Part shown: positions 20,601 through 29,126 of the stretch, piece after piece | How positions within the stretch are numbered: the stretch's first letter is position 1 | Layout of the letters: the number at the start of each line of letters is the position of its first letter | NCBI RefSeq assembly: GCF_000002425.4 | Contig: NC_037256.1 | Location: forward strand, 17,830,586 to 17,894,585 | DNA: 64,000 nt | DNA from: Physcomitrium patens | Taxonomy: Eukaryota; Streptophyta; Bryopsida; Funariales; Funariaceae | Direction of reading: 5' to 3' | Notes under the pieces: model-generated | The model's database searches: none | Told to the model about the DNA's origin: nothing | Seen by the model: only the letters and a program-made list of their open reading frames with translations | Program-made: the position numbers and the translations under genes

Positions 20601-21091
20601 AAGCTCAAGAACGACAAAAGATAAACGCAGATCTATATCGTAAGGAGCAACCACAGATCAACGTCGGTGATAAGGTATGGCTACTTCGTCGCAATATCAA
20701 GACTACTCGACCTTGTGACAAGTTGGACTATCGTAGGCTTGGCCCCTTTTCTGTTTCTGAACAGATCAACCCAGTTGCATATCGGTTACATCTACCAGAG
20801 TCAATGAAGATCCATCCTGTATTCCACGTATCTCTTCTTGAACCATATAAGACAGTGGATATACAAGGAAGAAGACAAATGCCACCGCCTCCTAAAGAAG
20901 TAGATAATAATGAAGAATTTGAGGTGGAAGAGATATTAGACTCATGGCGGCGCCGAAATAAGCTGGAATATCTTGTTCATTGGCGCGGATATGATATTAG
21001 TGAACGCACATGGGAGCCATCCAGGAATCTAGCAAATGCATCAATTAAAGTCAAAGTTTTTCATCAACGACATCCATCAAAACCAAGATGA
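17603..21091 (+). CDS. Pol of H: protease, RT, RNase H, integrase, chromodomain
   Basis: One 1162-codon frame without ATG at its start, -1 relative to gag. It therefore needs frameshifting, or a base was lost around 17540-17580. Protease LLDSGASACFLD near 17717. RT 18230-18900 with [18 protein letters not shown] and the catalytic box CYLDNILIYS near 18742; the second Asp is Asn, so polymerase activity should be lost. RNase H 19170-19560 (ETDASDFALG, EIHDKELLAI, TDHKNL). Integrase zinc finger H-H-C-C near 19840-19960 and catalytic D, D, E at SMDFITD, SDRGTQF and QTERVNQ. Chromodomain 20920-21075 (FEVEEILD, YLVHWRGYD, TWEPSRNL). This is a Tcn1/sushi-type chromovirus. Confidence 0.95.
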   Translation: MQLEPCTIPNEGPILFSEPSPCFIIDLYLGPKNYKASALLDSGASACFLDEQFVKSRKIPYVQKPKPVHVEVIDGRPLSSGDVTHETHPIKVTIDGHDSYIAFNIIKSPSNPVILGLSWLEKYNPRIDWNSRKLDFFKSIINSSTNQVKNYKSSTVKPVLIGAKVFIHAAKEGSTFAIYAAPISENVKTSSGIPSQYQEYQDVFEKKNADILPEHRPYDCSIDLKEGTQPPFGPIYSLSQDEMAELKTYIDENLAKNFIRHSKSPAGAPILFVKKKDGSLRMCVDYRGLNKITIKNRYPLPLISGLLDQLNQAKIYTKIDLRGAYNLVRIKEGDEWKTAFRTRYGHFEYNVMPFGLTNAPAAFQHLMNDVFREFLDNFVVCYLDNILIYSKNVKEHEIHVRQVLQKLRDAGLYAKMEKCVFHTTQVDFLGYIISNDGLMMDSKKVQTIVDWKIPRTVRDVQCFLGFANYYRIFIKDFSRVAAPLTRLTSKDKFQWNQEAEATFEALKTSFVSAPVLYRVDFFKAFFMETDASDFALGAVLSQMGTDDKLHPIAFHSRKFSAAEINYEIHDKELLAIMDSFQEWRHYLEGASSPVTMYTDHKNLEYFMSARMLNHRQARWSMSLSRFEFIITYRPGKQQGLSDALSRRSYFAPKEGDAAFEQQRMVLLKPEQFHLRAMKSTLTVDSTFLKQIQSSMSSDPLVYEIENNSSKSHDPSKFEFKNNLLYFEGRLYVPEGEARLCVLQARHDFPAAGHFGYNKTLELISRDFWWPQMWKSVKDFVQSCDICSRSKIPRHRPYGLLQPLPIPEQPWSSVSMDFITDLPSSRSYDSIFVIVDRFTKMAYFVPCTKSITGEETAKLFIDNIYRYHGLPKDIISDRGTQFVSRFWRTLFKILKVDIKLSSAFHPQTDGQTERVNQVLEQYLRCTINYQQDDWTTLLPLAEFAYNNTVHSSTQQTPFFANYGYHPRLDTFDFSKVDNPAAEDMANRLSELHAIMKTQLKEAQERQKINADLYRKEQPQINVGDKVWLLRRNIKTTRPCDKLDYRRLGPFSVSEQINPVAYRLHLPESMKIHPVFHVSLLEPYKTVDIQGRRQMPPPPKEVDNNEEFEVEEILDSWRRRNKLEYLVHWRGYDISERTWEPSRNLANASIKVKVFHQRHPSKPR

Positions 21092-21185
21092 AAATCTCTC
21101 TTATAAAAGAGACAAGATTGAGGCAAGATAACATTCAATTTCCTATCCTTGTTTGTAACTTCTTTGCATTTGTGATGCTAATTAG

Positions 21186-21608
21186 ATGGAGAGCCAACAA
21201 CCAGCAGATTCAACTCAAGAACCTTCGTTTGCTGACCTGCCGGACGAGACATTACGATTGTCACAACCTTCAAGACGACGCAATCGAGATGAAGATCTTC
21301 AAGAACGACATGTTCTTCCTCGAACAGATGGTGAGATACAACGCGTTTGGTATCACGATTTGAGAAGGGACTCCCGATGTTTGGTGATTTTGCTAGAGGT
21401 AGGAACAACTCCTGATAGTGTTCCGAATATTCCATTCGAAGGAAGTTATGAAGGCCTCAATAATGATCAAATAACTGGGTGGTCTTTCTGCCCTGGTATG
21501 GGACACTACCGATGGTTGAGAGGCCCTATGAATCATCTTCGAAGAGAACAGAGATCAGAGTATGTGGCGAATATAATTCGTCGCATCATAGATTTCCTCA
21601 ACATATGA
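21186..21608 (+). CDS. ORF3 of H: conserved accessory ORF of unknown function
   Basis: 140 codons from ATG 21186 to TGA 21606-21608, starting 94 bases after pol and ending just before the polypurine tract. The product is hydrophilic, with no signal peptide or membrane segment. The N-terminal third is Gln/Pro/Arg-rich; the rest is denser (RVWYHDLRRDSRCLVILLEV, then SYEGLNNDQ and YRWLRGPMNHLRRE). The same frame, without net indel over about 75 codons, can be followed in decayed G1 (10575-10885, plus) and F (36480-36770, minus), each with only a few stops. That argues it was a coding gene in the family ancestor. I do not recognise the fold. A 91-codon alternative frame begins at the pol stop (ATGA, 21088) but is less protein-like. 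Confidence 0.65.
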   Translation: MESQQPADSTQEPSFADLPDETLRLSQPSRRRNRDEDLQERHVLPRTDGEIQRVWYHDLRRDSRCLVILLEVGTTPDSVPNIPFEGSYEGLNNDQITGWSFCPGMGHYRWLRGPMNHLRREQRSEYVANIIRRIIDFLNI

Positions 21609-21635
21609 TGACCGCTCCTCGTGGAACTCGTCTCT

Positions 21636-21646
21636 AGAAGGGGGGG
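21636..21646 (+). promoter_or_regulatory. Polypurine tract of H
   Basis: AGAAGGGGGGG lies three bases before the 3' LTR. The decayed equivalents precede the G1 and F 3' LTRs. Confidence 0.85.
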
Positions 21647-21649
21647 TAA

Positions 21650-22201
21650 TGTCACGGCCATAATCATGTAAGCTAATAATTACATATAGAAATAGGTAGA
21701 AGTAAGTAAAAGTAGATAAAAGTAAGTTAATTGTATAATATTTAATATAGAAGCTTCCTAGAAACTTCCTAGACGCTGCTTTGACTTCATAGGTGTCTTT
21801 AATTGACTTTTTGGATTAGAAACGTGGTCAACAAGTTGGCCATGTGCCACACATGTTGTTAGCTTGAAGATCAAGCTAACTATGTGGCCCACACGTAGAA
21901 AAACTTGCCTTGTAAGTCAAGGCATGTGTCCTACAAAGTCAACACATATTGGAGGTCCTATAGAACGTCGCCACGTAGCCCTTAGTTAGATAGTATATAT
22001 AGAGACAAGAGTGAAGGCTTCTTCACTCTTGTCAACTCCTTTCTTGCTTCTAGTCCAGGTTCAAGAGTCTTTAGTTTCTTGTCTTGTGGCAATAGCCATT
22101 CCAGTTTCCTTTTAATATACCTACTTGTTTATATTTTGACTTATTATATCGAGATAGCCTTTTGGTGTATATTTTTCCTCATCGAGTCTTTGTCTTTGAC
22201 A
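21650..22201 (+). repeat. 3' LTR of H
   Basis: 552 bp, TGTCACGG...TTGACA. It has eight differences from the 5' LTR, all transitions, and is followed by the target duplication GCTAA at 22202-22206. Confidence 0.97.
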
Positions 22202-22445
22202 GCTAATCCATATAAATGTCTTCTTGCAATTCTCCATTCAAAAATTCACTCTTCACATTCATTTGGTATATTTCTAACTCAGTTGCTAATCTAATTGCAA
22301 TAATGGTCCTAATGGTGGTGAATTTGATAACGGGTGCATAAGTCTCATTGAAATCAATACCAACAACTTGTGAATATCCTTTGGCAATTAATCTTATCTT
22401 GTGCCTTACCACTACATCCATTATATCTCTTTTAGTCCTAAACAT
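22202..22445 (-). pseudogene. Copia-A reverse transcriptase, N-terminal part
   Basis: 80-codon piece containing the copia RT entry (VFRTKRD-like start, AKGYSQVVGIDFNETYAPV, TTIRTIIAI and FLNGELQEDIYM). It is contiguous with 15828 once H is removed. Confidence 0.9.
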
Positions 22446-22734
22446 CCACTTACAACCAAAACAAGATTAATTTTCTAGAAGAGGTCTCAATTTCCATGTA
22501 TCATTATCCATAAGAGATTGGTATCTTTCTTCTTTAGCCTTCTTCTTTAGCCTTCTTCTACTTGATTGCATCTTAGGACTTCAATGCATCATACAAAGAT
22601 AATAGATCAAGAAAAAGAACAACATTTGCATGTTCTCCACTTATTTGAGGAAAGATGTGATCCTTCCATCATTCACCACATTGTCTTCTTTCTCTCAAAA
22701 GATATCTCCTTTCATTTATAGAAAAAGATTCATC

Positions 22735-23004
22735 TTATTGCACTCCATGTTCTTTTCCAACCTTCTTCTTTCTTAAACCTTTTTGTTTTTCATTCAATGG
22801 TTGATACTCCTCATCATCATCATCATCATAATCTTCAACATCTTCATTATCTTCATTGTTGTTCCTGGCAATTGTAAGAGCTTTCATCTTTTCAATTTTT
22901 TTTGGTTTTTTATATTCATCATCTTCATTATCTTCATCTTCTTTTTTCTTTTCTAAATTCAAAAATGTGTCCACAAACACACCGTTACTCCTACTTGGAT
23001 ACAT
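22735..23004 (-). pseudogene. Copia-A acidic linker between integrase and RT
   Basis: Highly charged segment with repeated Asp/Glu runs (EDEDNEDDE, YDDDDDEEYQ) and Lys clusters. The equivalent segment occurs in Copia-B (38812-39369) and Copia-C (49781-50248), so it is a family-specific spacer. Confidence 0.8.
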
Positions 23005-24037
23005 TTATAAGTGCTCATAAGCACTCTTGTGCTCTAAAAATTCAACATCACAACTTTTGATGATCTTCTTGGTTTTCCAGCACATTAAGCTATATGCCTT
23101 AGAACCTTCACAATAATCAAGAAACATACACTTTGGACCTTTTGCATCAAGTTTGGACCTCATACATTTTGGTATTTTTGCATATGTAATGCAACCAAAG
23201 GTACTTATATGAAAAATGTAAGGTTGGCTCTCACTCCAAGCTTCTTGATGGAAGAGCTCTTATTGGACACCTATTTCTTGTATATATAAAATTCACCACA
23301 TCTGCCCTAAATTCATAACTAAGATGTTGAGCATGAAGCATACTCCTTGCCATTCCTACAATGGTTTGATTTGCCCTTTCAGCAAGACCATTTTATTGTA
23401 GAATGTATGGAGTTGTGGTTTGTCTAGCAATTCTTTTATTCTTCAAATAAACATCAAATTGCTTAGACATGTACTCACATCCATTGTTCATATGTAGCAC
23501 CTTGATCTTACATTCACTTTATTTCTCAATAAGTGCTTTAAACTCCTTAAACCTCCAAAAGTATTTATTCTTGGATTTATGAATGTAGATCTAAATCTTT
23601 CTTAAATAATCATCAATGAAAGTAAGAAAATATCTTGATCTTTCAATACTTATGTTCTTCATAGGTCCACATACATCTGAATGAACAATATCCAGTAATT
23701 TGGTAGCACGAGTTGCTAAGCTACTTGGAAATGAGGTCCTCTCTTGTTTGCCTTGTACACATCTTTTACATGCAAGTTGTTTTGTATTTTGGCTTGTATT
23801 TCCAAGATCTAAGCCACTTATCATAGACTTGAGCTCCCTCATGTTCTTCACATTCAAATGGCTAAGACGACGATGCTATATATTCAACTTATCTTGGTTT
23901 GATGTAAATTTAGCAAATGTAGCTACCTTCACTCCATTCACCTTCTTACAAATGAGGTAGTACAAATTTCCCTCTCTAAAGCCTTTGAAGACCTTGTCTC
24001 CACTCAATGTTCTTACAAAACATCCATTCATATCAAA
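23005..24037 (-). pseudogene. Copia-A integrase
   Basis: The pre-integrase zinc region and core are visible in several frames. 23591-23857 has CKRCVQGKQ, the paired cysteines of the HHCC finger, and IVHSDVCGPM with the first catalytic Asp; the DDE Glu region lies toward 23400. Stops and frameshifts break it throughout. Confidence 0.85.
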
Positions 24038-24307
24038 TTAAACTTTAAAACCTTCTTTTACAAGTTTACTCACTGAAAGTAAGTTTTGCTTCATCTTAGG
24101 CACATGAAGGACGTTTTTGAGTCTGATCCTATTGGTTTGTCCATTCACAACCACTTCCACCATAATAGAGCCAATTCCAATGGCTTCACATGTATTACTA
24201 TCTACCAACACCACGTTTGATGTTGGAATAGCCTCATAAGTATCAAATGAATACTTATAAGATATCATATGCTTGGAACAACCTGACTCCACAATCCATC
24301 TTGACAT
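24038..24307 (-). pseudogene. Copia-A protease
   Basis: Copia-type aspartic protease: WIVESGCSKHM, where active copies have D-S-G-A/C. The catalytic Asp is Glu in this copy, while Copia-B keeps VDSGCS and Copia-C has IDLGAT. The C-terminal block NVLHVPKMKQNLLSVSKL is typical. Confidence 0.87.
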
Positions 24308-24359
24308 GGCAGTCGTAGAGATTCTATTTCTTGTCGTGAATACATAATCTTATCCTCCA

Positions 24360-25125
24360 AACTCATCTTGCACACTAATTGCATTCTCCTTCTCCATCTT
24401 TTTGCCTTTGTAGCAATTTCGAGCAAAATGGCCTACTTTGCTACAAATGAAGCAAGATTTGACATTATTTCATTGATTTGAATAGTTGCCCTTGTCTTGA
24501 CGTGAGTAGAGTCCTGAATCTTCACTTTAGGACTCTTTTTCTTTTTCTTGGTTATTTCATAGACAAGTCTTGCCGTTATATAGTCCATTGTAAGCTCTTT
24601 TAGCTTAATGGACTCCAATGCCACAATGAGGTAGTTATAGGATTCGGAAAGGCTCATCAACAAGATCATGACAATATCACTTTCTTCTAAAGGCTTGTCA
24701 ATAATTGCTAGTTGATTTACAAGAGCCTTTATCTTTTTGACATGAGCCATGAGGTCTTCACCTTCTTCCATCTTGCAAGTGAAGAACTTCGTCCTTGTAT
24801 AAATGATGTTGGAAAAGTTCTTCCTCTCATAGATGTTATAAAGAATCTTCAATGATTCTACTAGTACTTTGGAAGAGATAATGTGGAAGAAGTTGGCTTC
24901 ATCAACATTGATTGTAATCAATCCTAAAGCCTTCTTTTCAAAACATTTTAACTCCTTCTTCTCCTTCATATCAACATCTATACTTAGAACCTCTTCACTT
25001 TCATCTATAATATTCCAAAGATCCAAAGACACCAACAAAAGTTCCATTTTTAGCTTTTAATGGTAGAAATTCTTACCTCTGAACTTCTCAATAACTCTCA
25101 ATCCTTTACCTTCACATGAAGCCAT
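24360..25125 (-). pseudogene. Copia-A gag
   Basis: It starts at an ATG at 25125-25123 (MAS...), broken once near 25060, then open 25047-24433. It carries the UBN2-type Gag region (MELLLVSLDLWNIIDESEE, AHVKKIKALVNQL, LMSLSESYNYLI) and a complete CCHC knuckle (CFICSKVGHFARNC) near 24407-24450 after a stop. Confidence 0.86.
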
Positions 25126-25672
25126 ATCAAAAGGAGAGATTTATCAAAAAAATTTGAAACAAGAAGTCTTAATGCTCTCAAAATCTGCTAGAAAGTATTA
25201 TTGCTTTAAAATCACAGAATCCTTCTTTGTAAATAAGCTATTATTTTTACTCTCAAAAACACTCTCAACTTCACTTCTAAGGCTTTTCACAAGTCTAATG
25301 ACCTATCTTAATGTCTCAAATTTGACTTGCCACTCAAATATCACTCTTATGCTCACAAATCACTTCTATATACCATAAGAGGCGTTTTAAGTACAATCAG
25401 CATTTTTAGGACATCAAACTACAAAGTTAGACCACCAAGGATCTATCTCAGCAATAGCACAATGCAAGTATTCTATAACTTTGCTTTAAGGTGAAAAAAA
25501 AAACACCTACACCAAAATGCTCTTAACCACAAGTAAGAGCAAACTAAGATCTAGATTTAGATCTAAATCTGAAAGTTAGATACTTCTAAACCCTAATATC
25601 AACAACAACAACTTGATCTACTCCACACATCAATAACCACTTCAAAGAACTTCAAAACACTCAAATAAATGT

Positions 25673-25688
25673 GAGTGGGTGCATAATC
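25673..25688 (-). promoter_or_regulatory. Copia-A half-tRNA primer site (decayed)
   Basis: Minus strand GATTATGCACCCACTC directly follows the 5' LTR. It is a decayed form of GGTTATGGGCCCAC, complementary to the anticodon arm of tRNA-Met(i); better versions occur in Copia-B and Copia-C. Confidence 0.6.
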
Positions 25689-26028
25689 TATTGAAGAAAA
25701 GAAGTCTAAAAGCTACAAACACTTAGCATCAACAAGGTTTATACACAAAGAGAAGTACGGAATAAGATGATTCTTACTTCCAACACCTTTTACTTATAGG
25801 TGGAGGTTTGCTAACCAATAAGACAACTTCCATCTTTTTGATATTACATCCATTTCTACTTCATCTAACTAAATCTTAGGTTCTTTCTCAACCTAGCCAC
25901 TACCTACAAACCCTTGGTGCCACCACAGTAACTTCTTTTTAATCTTTTCTGCCTTTTGACTATTAGCAACATACTATGCTTAATTTCTATGTGATTGTAA
26001 CTAAACAAGTACTTACTAATCTTCAATA
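25689..26028 (-). repeat. 5' LTR of Copia-A
   Basis: 340 bp, TATTGAAGA...TCTTCAATA. It is followed on the plus side by GTTCC, the one-mismatch partner of CTTCC at 14301-14305. Confidence 0.9.
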
Positions 26029-26033
26029 GTTCC

Positions 26034-27190
26034 TACTTAAAAAATAGATTTTGCATCTCTTTTTTGATAATTAGATTTTTTGTATAGAGTGCCAATATGT
26101 AAGGTTTATAATTTAATTTTGGCAACATGTTATGAAGAATTTGAGTTCCAAAATAATACTAACAATGACATCCTTAAGAAGATGGCCAAATTAAAAGAAA
26201 AAATGGAATTCTTTCAATATATGTAAGGTACTATATAGTAAGTAACCACCAAGATTAGATCAAGCAATTGCCTGTAGCAAAGTTTAGTTACAATAATATT
26301 CAAATTGTATCTTTAAAAAATACATCTTTTCAAGTGACTCATGGTTTTAATATACTTAGGCTAATTGACTTGATTAGAATTAGGCAAAGTCATGAAACTA
26401 CTTCTAGCTTTTATTCAATAGAAAGAATAAGGTAGATAGCCAAAAAAAGGCCATAATACAAATTATCAAAGCTAAGTTTAAAATGGCTAAAAAAAGATAC
26501 AAAAAATAAGTTGATAAATATAAGAAAAATATACAATATGCAAAAAGAAACAAAGTTGAATACAAGACTCTCTTACCTAGTACATTCTACTTCCAAGTGG
26601 ATTCAAAAGTAGATAGGCCCTTATGAAATTGAAAGTGTTCTATACAAGAATATATATGCTTTGGATATATCAAAAAAATTGAAGTTGCATCTAATTTTAT
26701 AGTGATTTGAAGGAGATAATTAAATGTGACAAATAAGATAAGAACGTCTTTATTCTAAAGTAAAAGAAGGTCACAATTCTATGTAACAAAAATAATAATA
26801 ATAATAATAATATTAAAAATCTCTCTCTCTATGAACCAAAATATGAAGAATTCCAAAAAAACCAAATAGAAAATACATGTATAGAGTGAGAGAATTTTAA
26901 ACTCGAAGAGATGAGTGTAGGGTGCCTTATATGGAGGCCTCCATAGCCCATCTCTCCCTTTTAGCTATTTGTAAATTAGGAGAAGTTGATGATCCTAAGA
27001 AACAATATCTTTGAATTGCAAGGCAACATAGAGTTGCGACACAATTGGATTTTGACTCCAAGATTTTTTGACTTGACTCCAAAGGGTACTTAAAGAAGGT
27101 TATTTAAGTTGTATTTTAAGTTAGAAGTAATATTCTTTGTAGAAATTATTAAGAATAAAAAGTGGCCAACTTTGAAGAGTGTTACAATAA
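26034..27190 (+). mobile_element. G3: 3' part with integrase tail and 3' LTR
   Basis: It continues the G3 RT after the Copia-A target site, but much of pol is missing. Near 26590-26700 a WIGPYEIESVL-type block (with an indel) marks the integrase C-terminus. From about 26724 the 3' LTR begins (TGTGACAAATAAG) and runs to about 27190; its last 190 bp match 11502-11694. An (AAT)n run sits at 26790-26812. Confidence 0.72.
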
Positions 27191-29126
27191 GTAGGCAGCA
27201 AATTTGGTAGTCTTGTAGCAATATTGAAGTGCAAATTATTTGTCAGACTTTGAAATAAGGGCAAAAGATTAATCAAACCTTTTAATATCTATTGAATCTA
27301 GCAAATACCACTGAGAACTTATTGAGCAATCAAGAGTACAATACACAATATGTATGCTATTCATATAGACTATGGCAGAAGGGTGATGAAAAGAACATGA
27401 CATGAAATACGAAGATGTCAAGAAGAAGAGGTATTGATGACTATAGAAGATAAGAAGGGGCTTAATTTATAAGAGCAATGTCAAGAATTCCATCCATAAT
27501 TCAAAAACTTCATAACCTTGAGTACTAAAATGAAGTATAGAGATGGTGGCATGGTGGTGATGGCAACAAGGATCTAACAAGTTTATAGAGAGAATTGCGG
27601 TGTTTCTTTTTTTAATCAATAATGAGAAATACAAACCACAAGTAACATCAAATACCACAAGTTACATATTTAGGTAGAACAAAAAACATCCCAAGTATTT
27701 GATAGTGGTATCAATTGAGCAATGGTGGAGAATTTTAATACAATGGTATGTAATGTGGGAGAGAAAGAATTATAGAGATGTAGAAAAGTTGAGGTGAGAC
27801 AAGTTGGGGGGAACTCATCATAATGTATACTTGTATTAGCAATGTAAAGGTTGAGCATCAAAGGCAAGGTATTTTTTTTTTTTTTTTTTTTTTGTTTAGA
27901 AGTGCCATGGTGGAAGAGAGGTGCTGGCAAAAACTTTGGAAGTCAAGGATAGAAATGGAAAAAAAATAAGCCAAAAAAGGATATACAATACAAAGCTTGG
28001 ACTCTATCCCAATGCATAATTGGAAATTTCTTGATAAGTTATCATACATAGGAATAGATTTGATATTATGGCAAAACTAAGGAATATGAATGCTATTATT
28101 AAGAATACAGAGATATTCTTGATATTTCAAGAAATTTCAAGGATACTTTTGAAATTTTTCCTTTGTTTTATGATGTTGTAATTCAAAAACAATTCCTTGA
28201 ATAAAACAAGATATCATTCAAATAAGAGAATAAAATAAATATAAAATAATCAAAAAGAATACTACAAATTAGATGTTAGTAGATAGATAATATATAGTAA
28301 ATGGAAAAACCTATCATTGTAATAAAGATGAATATAAATTTTATTTGAAAATAAATCTTTTATTTGTTCCAAAATTTTGTGTCTACTAAGTTAGAAGCTT
28401 TTCAAGTTTTAGTTTAGTCAAAACTAAGTCAAAACAAGACACCTTTGTGAAAAAAATAAGAACAAAAAATGATAATATATAACCTTATACTAAGATAGTT
28501 ACAAGTGCTTATACCTGAATAGTTTGTAATCAAGTTGGATATATAACAATTCCAGTTTGACATAAGAAAACACCAATGAATGACATAGGAACATGAATTG
28601 TGCCAAATTTACAAATAATAGCATTAGCAATGTAAAAAAAATTGTTTAGGTTACCTTTCCATCACTTCTAAACTTCAATATTTACTAATTAGTCAGGAAC
28701 AATCCCACAATTCTCAATGCAGAGTTTCCAAAATCATGATTGTACCACGACTAGGCTGATGTGATATGGTCTTCTCCAAATAAGTTGTGAAATTCTTACG
28801 GGTTTGAAAGAGCTCCAATTTACTGAAATAACGTTTCATACACTCAGAATGTGCAGAAAACCAAACCCTTTACCTACTTCAGTGTAAGAATTTAAACACC
28901 ATGCGATATACCTGGCCCAATTTGAACCTTTTTCTCTTTTACTAAATGCAAAGCTTCCGCTCACCAGTGTTACCAAATTTTCAGGACACCTTCTAATCTT
29001 CTAACTCAACCTTATACTGAATTACATCTCCTCAAACCCAATATTTCAACATACAAAAGAATAAAGGGGTAGGAAAAGAATCACTACGGCAGCTCCAGGT
29101 CAGGTAAATATAAAGCGACTGGAATT
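27191..29126. other. Intergenic DNA, no gene recognised
   Basis: About 1.9 kb between the G3 LTR and the EXAD-like stop codon. AT-rich, with only short frames and no recognisable protein motif on either strand. A T22 run lies at 27872-27893. The last few hundred bases before 29127 are probably the 3' UTR of the EXAD-like gene (minus strand); no certain poly(A) signal was chosen. Confidence 0.6.

Larger units (their letters stand above)
15829..22201 (+). mobile_element. H: almost intact Ty3/gypsy chromovirus (Tcn1/sushi-like), 6373 bp
   Basis: Two 552-bp LTRs (15829-16380 and 21650-22201) start TGTCA and end TTGACA. The target duplication GCTAA at 15824-15828 and 22202-22206 is perfect. The eight LTR differences (about 1.5%) are all transitions, so insertion was recent relative to its neighbours. 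Internal order is candidate self-primer site, gag, protease-RT-RNase H-integrase-chromodomain in one 1162-codon frame, a third ORF, and a polypurine tract. It is inactivated by two CAA-to-TAA stops in gag, a gag/pol frame break and loss of one RT catalytic Asp. It sits inside the RT of Copia-A. Confidence 0.96.
14306..26028 (-). mobile_element. Copia-A: decayed Ty1/copia element interrupted by chromovirus H
   Basis: Minus-strand copia element with 339- and 340-bp LTRs at 14306-14644 and 25689-26028. LTR ends are inverted (TATTGAAGA / TCTTCAATA), and target duplications CTTCC (14301-14305) and GTTCC (26029-26033) differ at one base. Read on the minus strand from 25689 it contains a half-tRNA primer site, gag with zinc knuckle, protease, integrase, an acidic linker, RT and RNase H. 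That order is diagnostic for copia. RT is split at 15828/22202 by H. Many stops and frameshifts are present. Confidence 0.9.

Noticed and set aside
27872..27893. T22 run as the tail of a LINE or SINE
   Set aside because: No target duplication, no polymerase III boxes and no RT remnant nearby.
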